From: Acidobacteriota bacterium
GTDB lineage: Bacteria; Acidobacteriota; JAAYUB01; JAMOQF01
Assembly (NCBI GenBank): GCA_027040585.1
Contig: JALULU010000376.1
Coordinates: 1-5,887, forward strand
Direction: 5' to 3'
DNA: 5,887 bases
Below, in pieces: positions 1 through 5,036 of the stretch (its first letter is position 1; the number at the start of each line of letters is the position of its first letter). The notes below the pieces were generated by a model. The model was not told where the DNA came from. It did not search any database and worked only from the letters and a program-made list of their open reading frames with translations. The translations under genes were made by a program, and so were the position numbers.

Positions 1-456
1 ATCTGTCTCAACAACTATCTCAGGATTTAAAGGCTCCTCATAGGGATCTGAAATACCTGTAAAGTTCTTTATCTCTCCACTTAATGCCTTTTTGTAAAGG
101 CCCTTTACATCCCTTTCAATTAATTTTTCAACGGGACATTTAACAAATACCTCAACAAACCTTCCTATTTTTTTCCTGTTTTCATCCCTTATTTCCCTAT
201 AGGGAGAAATTGCTGCAGCAATTGCCACAACACCATTTCTCGTTAAAAGTTGACAGACAAAGCCAATCCTCTTGATATTCTCATCCCTATCTTCCTTTGA
301 AAAACCAAGTCCTTTACTCAAATTTGTCCTTACAATATCTCCATCAAGAATTTCAACCTTCATTCCCCTGTTTAAAAGTTCCTCTTCAACCATTCTGGCA
401 AGTGTAGACTTACCTGAGCCTGACATCCCTGTAAACCAGAGTGTAAAACCTTTCAT
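1..456 (-). CDS. cysC: Adenylylsulfate (APS) kinase, C-terminus cut by window edge
   Basis: Cytosolic kinase that phosphorylates the 3'-OH of APS with ATP to give PAPS, the second step of sulfate activation. I read 152 codons from ATG at 456; the frame stays open to base 1, so roughly the last 25-50 residues of a typical 175-200 residue CysC are missing. Visible signatures are the P-loop GMSGSGKST near residues 10-18, the DGD motif near 39-41 followed by [19 protein letters not shown] (typical APS-binding region), the [16 protein letters not shown] segment, and [15 protein letters not shown] near the cut end, all typical of the family. The start is supported by a strong TGGAGGAG ribosome site just upstream, lying in the 16-bp gap after the phosphodiesterase gene. 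It is the last gene visible in the leftward unit, two genes downstream of sat. Every arginine codon I read here is AGA or AGG. Identity is secure; only the missing end is unknown. Confidence 0.95.
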   Translation of the reverse strand, partial: MKGFTLWFTGMSGSGKSTLARMVEEELLNRGMKVEILDGDIVRTNLSKGLGFSKEDRDENIKRIGFVCQLLTRNGVVAIAAAISPYREIRDENRKKIGRFVEVFVKCPVEKLIERDVKGLYKKALSGEIKNFTGISDPYEEPLNPEIVVETD

Positions 457-472
457 ATTAAACTCCTCCAAT

Positions 473-1861
473 TTAATTATCCTCTAAAAAATTTTTTCCA
501 ATAAAGTCCCTGTTTACATTTATGTTATAATAATCTATTACAAATGGTGTTATATTGAAAATTGAGTTATAAACATCTTTCCCACCATAGTTTTTTTCAC
601 AGTCTCTAAATATAAAAATACCCTCCTGGGCGTGATTCGCATCATCTGGACCTGTATCATTTTCAAAAATCAAAATATCATCATGTCCAACTGTGCCCGC
701 AGATCTGTAGTCAAGATTTCCAAAGTAAACTATTAGATCAGGTGGAATATTTTTACATTCCCTATAAACTTCTTCAGGCTTATAAACAACTGTCCCCATG
801 TTATTACCATTCTCATCTTTAATATTTTTTAGCTCTTCAATAAATTTATCTCTAAAGTCCCCATATTTATCCTGAGGTATTACCCCCTTGGGCTCCCTTC
901 CTTCTACATTAAAGAAAATTCTTCCATAATATCCCCCCTCACCCCACACCTTTGTATTTTCCCAGTCAATCATATCAGGTTTTAATTTTTCAATTCCATT
1001 TACTTTTCTATTTAATTTCAAATATCCCTTTTCAATTAACCAATCATTTATGCAAACTCCTCCCTTCATTCCCTTTGCACCGTGATCGCTTACCACAAGG
1101 ACCGATGTGCTATCATCAAGAATTTCAAGCACTTCACCTATTTTCTTATCCACAAACCTATAATAGTCAAATATTGCATTTTCATATTTATTCCCCTCTT
1201 CATATAGTCTATGAGTTCTATCACAATATCTCCAGAACGCATGATGTATTCTATCTATACCCATCTCCACAAACATAAAAAAATCCCATTTTTCTTCCTT
1301 TAAAAAATGTTTCACAACTTCAAAGCGTCTTTCAGTCATTGTATAAATTTGTTCAAGCAACCAATCCTTGTTGTCTGTTCTGAAATTTTTTACATCAATT
1401 ATGTAGTCCCCATCTGCCACTTTGTCTAATTTTTCAGAAACATTTTTAGGAAAAGTATACTGAGAATTTTTATCTGGTGTTAAAAAACTTGAGACAAGTA
1501 TTCCATTTAAGGGTTTAGGTGGATAGGTTTGAGGTACACCTATCACAATGGATCTCTTTCTATTTAAAGACATATAATTCCAGAGTGTTTTCTCCTTTAC
1601 ATATTTTGCATTTGCAAAATATAAGTCTTCATAGCCATAACTTTTTCTATTTCTAAATCCATAAAAACCAAGTTCTCCAGGATCTCTACCAGTGACCATT
1701 GATGTCCATGCAGGCACAGTAATTGGAGGTATGGTACTTTTCATCTTCCCATATATTCCATTATCCATAAGATATGAAATATTTGGTAGATTGTCTCTGT
1801 ATTCTTTAAATAAAAGTTGTGGGGTAGCACAGTCAAGCCCAATTATTAAAAGTTTTTTCAT
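473..1861 (-). CDS. Alkaline-phosphatase-superfamily phosphodiesterase/nucleotide pyrophosphatase-like protein in PAPS operon
   Basis: A 462-residue metal-dependent hydrolase of the type I phosphodiesterase/nucleotide pyrophosphatase branch. The two-metal site can be traced: Asp10 in the opening strand IIGLDCAT, the likely nucleophile Thr48 in [14 protein letters not shown], Asp203 and His207 in [10 protein letters not shown], Asp259-His260 in VVSDHG, and His410 in DDANHAQEG. The hydrophobic N-terminus is the first core strand carrying Asp10, not a signal peptide, and no membrane segment is seen, so it should be cytosolic. It begins 5 bp after the sat stop; its AGAGGT ribosome site overlaps the last codons of sat. 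cysC follows after 16 bp. Being sandwiched between sat and cysC suggests a role in APS/PAPS metabolism, for example hydrolysis of pyrophosphate, PAP or a nucleotide pyrophosphate, but that is inference. A sugar- or lipid-phosphate substrate is equally compatible with the fold. Superfamily is secure, substrate unknown. Confidence 0.88.
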   Translation of the reverse strand: MKKLLIIGLDCATPQLLFKEYRDNLPNISYLMDNGIYGKMKSTIPPITVPAWTSMVTGRDPGELGFYGFRNRKSYGYEDLYFANAKYVKEKTLWNYMSLNRKRSIVIGVPQTYPPKPLNGILVSSFLTPDKNSQYTFPKNVSEKLDKVADGDYIIDVKNFRTDNKDWLLEQIYTMTERRFEVVKHFLKEEKWDFFMFVEMGIDRIHHAFWRYCDRTHRLYEEGNKYENAIFDYYRFVDKKIGEVLEILDDSTSVLVVSDHGAKGMKGGVCINDWLIEKGYLKLNRKVNGIEKLKPDMIDWENTKVWGEGGYYGRIFFNVEGREPKGVIPQDKYGDFRDKFIEELKNIKDENGNNMGTVVYKPEEVYRECKNIPPDLIVYFGNLDYRSAGTVGHDDILIFENDTGPDDANHAQEGIFIFRDCEKNYGGKDVYNSIFNITPFVIDYYNINVNRDFIGKNFLEDN

Positions 1862-1866
1862 AATTT

Positions 1867-3018
1867 CTACCTCTTATATTCTTTAGCCAGGACCTCAGCC
1901 ACTTCAGGCCTTGTCATCTCGGGTGGTGGAAGCTCTCCATTTTTAAGCATCTCCCTAACCTTAGTTCCACTTAAAAAGAAGTGATCACTTGACGGATGTG
2001 GACAGGTTTTTATTGAAGCCATCGAACCACATTTCCTGCAATAAAAGGAGTGTTCAAAAAATAGTGGTTCTATATCTATTTCATCTCTATCAAACTCATC
2101 AAAGATATAATGGGCATCATAGGTTCCATAGAAATTTCCAACACCAGCATGGTCTCTTCCAACAATAAAATGGGTACAACCATAATTTTTCCTGACAAGG
2201 GCATGTAGTACTGCTTCCCTTGGCCCTGCATACCTCATAGCTGCAGGAAACACAGAAAGGGCAGTCCTTGTTTTTGGGAAATAGTTCTCAAGAAGTACCC
2301 TATAACACTTCATCCTTATGTCAGCAGGTATATCATCCTTTTTAGTCTCACCAACAAGGGGGTGTATTAAAACAGCATCCACAATTTCAAGTGCACACTT
2401 GATTAAATACTCATGAGCCCTATGTATTGGATTTCTCGTTTGAAAGGCCACAATCTTTTTCCAACCTTTATATTTAAAAAGTACTCTTGTCTCCTCTGGA
2501 TCAAGCAAATACCTTTCAAACTCCTTTCTCTTTGGTCTATTTATTAAAAAAATCTCCCCTCCAATGTAATAATCACCAATTGATTTCAAATACCTAACCC
2601 CGGGATGTTCTTCACTGGTAGTCCTCAAGCATTTCTCAGATTCAACCTCTTTATCAGCACTATAAATTTCCTCTATATTCATAATGGCAAGTAGCCCACT
2701 CTTTTCATCCTTTAAAACAAGTCTATCTTTGCCCCTTAATTTTTTTATTTCTTCCTCTGTTGCAGAAAGTGTTATTGGCAGTGGCCAAACAACACCGTTT
2801 TCAAGTCTCATAAAATCAACCACCGATTCATAATCATTTTTTTTCATAAATCCTCTTAGAGGACTAAACCCACCTGTGGCAATCATTTCAACATCACATA
2901 CTTCCCTATCGGTTAAGTCCTTTTGGGGTAAATTTTCTACTTCTTCAAGCAATTTTTCTCTTTCATCACCTTTAATTATCCTATTGACAAGCGTTCCTCC
3001 ATGCGGTTTTATAGCCAT
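1867..3018 (-). CDS. sat: Sulfate adenylyltransferase (ATP sulfurylase), zinc-loop type
   Basis: Makes APS and pyrophosphate from ATP and sulfate. The 383-residue length fits the single-function bacterial/archaeal Sat. It opens with IKPHGGTLVNRI, the usual family N-terminus. The PUA-like N-terminal domain is followed by the catalytic domain with QTRNPIHRAHEY (residues 193-204, HxxH nucleotide motif), HPLVGETKKDDI (219-230) and VGRDHAGVGNFYG (286-298). Near the end, Cys327, Cys330, Cys339 and probably His341 form a zinc-type loop just before the SGTKVREML motif; such a zinc site is known from thermophilic Sat enzymes such as that of Thermus. No APS-kinase domain is fused; that activity is supplied by cysC downstream. 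The start has a GGGAGGA ribosome site 5 bp upstream. A second ATG 4 bp upstream is out of frame. The gene lies 69 bp after the PilZ gene and 5 bp before the phosphodiesterase gene. Confidence 0.97.
   Translation of the reverse strand: MAIKPHGGTLVNRIIKGDEREKLLEEVENLPQKDLTDREVCDVEMIATGGFSPLRGFMKKNDYESVVDFMRLENGVVWPLPITLSATEEEIKKLRGKDRLVLKDEKSGLLAIMNIEEIYSADKEVESEKCLRTTSEEHPGVRYLKSIGDYYIGGEIFLINRPKRKEFERYLLDPEETRVLFKYKGWKKIVAFQTRNPIHRAHEYLIKCALEIVDAVLIHPLVGETKKDDIPADIRMKCYRVLLENYFPKTRTALSVFPAAMRYAGPREAVLHALVRKNYGCTHFIVGRDHAGVGNFYGTYDAHYIFDEFDRDEIDIEPLFFEHSFYCRKCGSMASIKTCPHPSSDHFFLSGTKVREMLKNGELPPPEMTRPEVAEVLAKEYKR
1996..2040 (-). other. Zinc-binding loop of Sat
   Basis: This stretch encodes residues 327-341 of Sat, with spacing Cys-x2-Cys-x8-Cys-x-His (CRKCGSMASIKTCPH). 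In ATP sulfurylases this kind of loop binds a structural zinc and is absent from many mesophilic and fungal forms. The three Cys are clear; the fourth ligand could be His341 or a later His (His346). It is consistent with, but does not prove, a thermophilic host. Confidence 0.75.
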
Positions 3019-3053
3019 TCATTCCTCCCGTAACCATAAAAAAATAGTTAAAA

Positions 3054-3061
3054 ATTTTATA
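3054..3061 (-). promoter_or_regulatory. Possible internal -10 element upstream of sat
   Basis: The minus strand reads TATAAAAT here, placing a start site roughly 25-30 bases before the sat ATG. No convincing -35 hexamer lies at the right distance; the upstream bases are T-rich (TTTCTT). In a 69-bp AT-rich gap such a match is easily accidental. It could let sat-PDE-cysC be expressed separately from the aldolase-PilZ pair. No stem-loop terminator is visible in the gap. Confidence 0.25.
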
Positions 3062-3087
3062 CTCTATAAAAAAATAAAGAAAGGGAT

Positions 3088-3402
3088 TTATTTACTTCCA
3101 TCAAGATAGTTCATCAACCAGTTTTCTTTACTATCGATAAATTCAACGCCCATTTTAAGTTTCCCATCAATCTCTTTTTGCCATATTTTCTTCACTTTTG
3201 CTTCTGCATCAAATTCACCATCAAGCGAAGAAATTAAAATTGAAGCATTTTCTTTAATTTCTCTTGAAGTTACTATACAACACCCATTTTTAGAAAAATT
3301 TTCCAGATAGGTTTCCTCCTCAAAAAAATCTCCATTTTCGTCTGGCGCCTGTATTTTTACACCAATTTTTTTATAATGCCTTTCATCCCTTCTCTTATTC
3401 AT
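3088..3402 (-). CDS. Single-domain PilZ protein, predicted c-di-GMP receptor
   Basis: A 104-residue protein that is essentially one PilZ domain. Both c-di-GMP contact motifs are intact: RxxxR as RRDER (Arg4-Arg8) and [D/N]xSxxG as NFSKNG (Asn35-Gly40). The rest fits the small beta-barrel, ending with GVEFID near residues 86-91 and a short helix. There is no signal peptide, membrane segment or fused output domain, so it probably acts in the cytosol by binding a partner. Its ATG overlaps the end of the aldolase gene by 8 bp and has an AAGGAGG ribosome site inside that gene, implying translational coupling. Sat follows 69 bp downstream. Its partner cannot be told from sequence; the neighbours make control of an exopolysaccharide or sulfation process an attractive guess only. 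Confidence 0.88.
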   Translation of the reverse strand: MNKRRDERHYKKIGVKIQAPDENGDFFEEETYLENFSKNGCCIVTSREIKENASILISSLDGEFDAEAKVKKIWQKEIDGKLKMGVEFIDSKENWLMNYLDGSK

Positions 3403-4168
3403 TTTTACTTCCCTCCTTCAAAGTTGATAACTTCTCCTTTACCCTCTTTACCACCTCATCAAGTAAATCCCTATCAATATTTTTATTGGAAGAATTAATT
3501 TTACAAAGGGGTTTATCCTCCGGAATATTATATTTTTTTCTCACCACTTCAAGCTTTTTAACATCTTCCTCTTTAAGAAGAGAAACGCCTCCAAGTTGTT
3601 TTGAAATAAAAATTATTTTTGCTGCATGTTCAAGGCTTTCCATTCTATAATATGCTTCTTGAAGATCCTTACCAAGCGTAAGTGCTCCATGGTTTTTCAT
3701 TAAAACCCCTTCATATTTCTCAATATATGGTTTTATGGCATCTGGAACTTCATCTGTTGAAGGAGTTCCATACGGAGACAAGGGAATACTTCCCATTGTC
3801 AAAATTATTTCAGGTAGAACGCATTCTTCCATTGATATTCCAGATACAGCAAAGCCTGTTGCATATGGCGGATGAGTATGCAAAACAGCATTAACATCCT
3901 GTCGAACTTTATATACCATTAAGTGCATTGGTAACTCAGACGATGGCTTTTTAGTACCTTCAATCAAATTTCCATCCAAATCCACCTTTACAATCATATC
4001 CATATTTAAAAATCCTTTACTTACACCGGTTACAGTCGTCAAAATTTCATTTGGAGATATTTTTACACTTATATTTCCATCGTTAGCAGCAACCCATCCC
4101 TTAACCCAACATCTCCTCCCAATCTCTATAATTTCTTTTTTTATTTCATATTCACTTCTAAATTCCAT
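3395..4168 (-). CDS. Class II aldolase/adducin family protein, L-fuculose-phosphate-aldolase-like, with C-terminal extension
   Basis: A zinc-dependent aldolase of 257 residues. Relative to E. coli FucA, the key residues line up with a constant offset of five: catalytic Glu78 in PSSELPMH (FucA Glu73), and zinc ligands His97 and His99 in LHTHPPYA and His160 in KNHGAL (FucA His92, His94, His155). The AANDGNIS loop (28-34) is the phosphate-binding region. FucA's Tyr113 position appears to be Leu118, so the substrate may not be fuculose-1-phosphate; 5-deoxyribulose-phosphate or a related ketose phosphate is possible. The aldolase core ends near residue 218, where FucA itself ends. A further ~40 residues form a polar linker and an amphipathic helix (see separate entry). 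It is the first gene of the leftward unit and overlaps the PilZ gene by 8 bp. The ribosome site is weak (GGAAA). Confidence 0.88.
   Translation of the reverse strand: MEFRSEYEIKKEIIEIGRRCWVKGWVAANDGNISVKISPNEILTTVTGVSKGFLNMDMIVKVDLDGNLIEGTKKPSSELPMHLMVYKVRQDVNAVLHTHPPYATGFAVSGISMEECVLPEIILTMGSIPLSPYGTPSTDEVPDAIKPYIEKYEGVLMKNHGALTLGKDLQEAYYRMESLEHAAKIIFISKQLGGVSLLKEEDVKKLEVVRKKYNIPEDKPLCKINSSNKNIDRDLLDEVVKRVKEKLSTLKEGSKNE
3398..3514 (-). other. C-terminal linker and amphipathic helix of the aldolase, possible microcompartment cargo peptide
   Basis: Residues 219-257 lie beyond the FucA-like core. A polar Ser/Asn-rich linker (222-230) is followed by IDRDLLDEVVKRVKEKLSTL (231-250), then a charged tail. 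Ile231, Leu235, Leu236, Val239, Val240, Val243, Leu247 and Leu250 would lie on one face of a helix with Lys/Arg/Glu/Asp on the other. Short amphipathic helices joined by flexible linkers are typical encapsulation peptides of bacterial microcompartment enzymes, including class II aldolases of fucose/rhamnose-type compartments. No shell gene is in this window, so an oligomerisation helix is an equally valid reading. Confidence 0.45.
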
Positions 4169-4198
4169 AATAAAATGTTTCCATAGGTTTTAAATAGA

Positions 4199-4227
4199 AT
4201 TTTAATACATACATTATCTAAAAACAA
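4199..4227 (-). promoter_or_regulatory. Candidate promoter for the aldolase-PilZ-sat-PDE-cysC unit
   Basis: On the minus strand, TTGTTT (4222-4227) and TAAAAT (4199-4204) are separated by 17 bases, a sigma-70-like layout with a 5/6 match in the -10 and 3/6 in the -35. Transcription would start near 4192, giving a leader of about 25 bases before the aldolase ATG at 4168. In such AT-rich DNA the match is only suggestive. Confidence 0.4.
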
Positions 4228-4285
4228 CACATCTCTCAGGTAAACTGATAAGTTCCAAAAATTTACACAAAAAATGTCAAAAAAA

Positions 4286-4351
4286 CTGTTAAATACCTGT
4301 TAAAAACTCCTCAAAACATAAGATATTTAAAAAAATTAAAAATCTGTTAAC
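4286..4351 (+). repeat. Three CTGTTAA direct repeats
   Basis: CTGTTAAA occurs at 4286-4293 and 4297-4304, exactly 11 bases apart (about one helical turn), and CTGTTAAC at 4344-4351. The reverse complement of TGTTAAAAA from the second copy recurs as TTTTTAACA at 4441-4449. The spacing and location between divergent promoters fit an operator for a DNA-binding regulator, but no regulator gene is in view and low complexity raises the chance of coincidence. Confidence 0.4.
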
Positions 4352-4440
4352 ACTTTAATCACCACATCTAACATATTGAAAAATAAAGACTTACTTTTTT
4401 GGAATATTTTCAAATTCCCTTATAAAAAGGAAAAAATAAG

Positions 4441-4473
4441 TTTTTAACAACTTTTCAACACACTTTTTTCAAC
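4441..4473 (+). repeat. TTTT[A/C]AAC repeat run upstream of the heptose unit
   Basis: TTTTTAAC (4441-4448), TTTTCAAC (4452-4459) and TTTTTTCAAC (4464-4473) follow one another with periods of 11 and 14 bases. The last overlaps the candidate -35 of the rightward promoter, so a bound protein could affect that promoter. It may equally be low-complexity drift. Confidence 0.35.
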
Positions 4474-4496
4474 TAAAAACTATTAATTTGTATAAT
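4468..4496 (+). promoter_or_regulatory. Candidate promoter for the heptose unit
   Basis: A perfect TATAAT (4491-4496) lies 17 bases after TTCAAC (4468-4473), a weak -35. Transcription would begin near 4503, leaving a leader of about 20 bases before ATG 4524. This placement argues against the in-frame TTG at 4488 as the gene start, because it would lie upstream of the transcript. Confidence 0.5.
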
Positions 4497-4523
4497 TTTT
4501 TCCTTTTTGATAAACTTTTTTCT

Positions 4524-5036
4524 ATGGCTAAGGCTATTTTTTTAGATAGAGATGGAACCATTTGTAAAGATTTTGATTATAACAACGATATAAATAAATT
4601 GGAAATTATAGAGGGCGTTGGAAAAAGTCTAAAAAAATTAAAAGATAATGGATTCCTTTTAATCGTCATTTCAAATCAGTCTTGTGTTGCAAGGGGTCTT
4701 TGTAAATTAGAAGAAGTAGAAAATTTTAATAAAAAACTAAACGAAAAACTCATAAAAAATTATAAAGTGAAAATTGATAAATTTTATTTTTGTCCTCACC
4801 ATCCTGAGGGAATTGTTGAAAAATATAAAAAAAATTGTATTTGTAGGAAACCTTCTCCGGGAATGATTTTTAAGGCAAGAAATGAATTTAATATTGACCT
4901 CGATACATCTTATTTAATTGGAAATAGTAAAAGTGATATAGAATGTGGGATTAGAGGTAAATTAAAGAAATCGTTTTTAATTGGACCAGACACTTTTAAA
5001 AATATAACTGAAAAAATTTTAGAGGATTTAAAATGA
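4524..5036 (+). CDS. gmhB: D-glycero-D-manno-heptose 1,7-bisphosphate 7-phosphatase-like HAD hydrolase
   Basis: A 170-residue HAD-IIIA phosphatase expected to remove the 7-phosphate from heptose 1,7-bisphosphate in ADP- or GDP-heptose synthesis. Motif I is FLDRDGT with nucleophile Asp8 and acid/base Asp10; motif II is ISNQS (Ser50); Lys109 lies in CRKP. The GmhB/HisB-N zinc loop is complete: Cys90 and His92 in CPHHPEG, Cys105 and Cys107 in CICRKP. Motif IV reads IGNSKSD, with Asn134 where GmhB normally has a metal-binding Asp. I chose ATG 4524 over an in-frame TTG at 4488 because homologous proteins begin right before the first strand and a -10 box covers the intervening DNA. No clear Shine-Dalgarno is visible. 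Its stop overlaps the next start as ATGA. GC is about 25% in the four 60-base lines I counted, well below sat. HisB-N-type histidinol phosphatase is the alternative; the kinase neighbour favours GmhB. Confidence 0.85.
   Translation: MAKAIFLDRDGTICKDFDYNNDINKLEIIEGVGKSLKKLKDNGFLLIVISNQSCVARGLCKLEEVENFNKKLNEKLIKNYKVKIDKFYFCPHHPEGIVEKYKKNCICRKPSPGMIFKARNEFNIDLDTSYLIGNSKSDIECGIRGKLKKSFLIGPDTFKNITEKILEDLK

Larger units (their letters stand above)
4169..4523. other. AT-rich divergent intergenic region
   Basis: About 355 bases separate the two divergent units. I see no coding region, tRNA or strong hairpin. The region holds candidate promoters facing each way, copies of CTGTTAAA in its middle, a run of TTTT[A/C]AAC motifs near the right end, and a short imperfect palindrome (TTCCCTTATAAAAAGGAA, about 4416-4433). 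It is the likely control region for both the aldolase/PAPS unit and the heptose unit. Confidence 0.7.

Noticed and set aside
272..487. Plus-strand open frame of 71 codons
   Set aside because: Antisense to cysC; Ser/Leu/Pro-rich composition is that expected from reading the opposite strand.
952..1278. Plus-strand open frame of 108 codons
   Set aside because: It lies antisense within the phosphodiesterase gene, whose active-site motifs are clear, and its product is low-complexity with no recognisable domain.
473..1861. Signal peptide at the N-terminus of the phosphodiesterase (MKKLLIIGL)
   Set aside because: The hydrophobic run is only about five residues and leads directly into metal-ligand Asp10, so it is the first beta strand of the enzyme core.
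1692..1886. Plus-strand open frame of 64 codons
   Set aside because: Antisense to the phosphodiesterase N-terminus and the sat end; no independent support.
2876..3109. Plus-strand open frame of 77 codons across the start of sat and the PilZ-sat gap
   Set aside because: Most of it is antisense to the well-supported sat N-terminus, with no ribosome site or domain.
3682..3894. Plus-strand open frame of 70 codons
   Set aside because: Antisense to the catalytic core of the aldolase, with no family features.
4238..4250. Possible hairpin TCAG-GTAAA-CTGA in the intergenic region
   Set aside because: Only four base pairs with no U-tract or extension; too weak to call a terminator or riboswitch.
4488..4523. 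In-frame TTG start that would add 12 residues to the GmhB-like protein
   Set aside because: The extra residues (Phe-rich) precede the family's usual start, and the stretch contains a TATAAT -10 box, so it is probably mostly untranscribed or leader.
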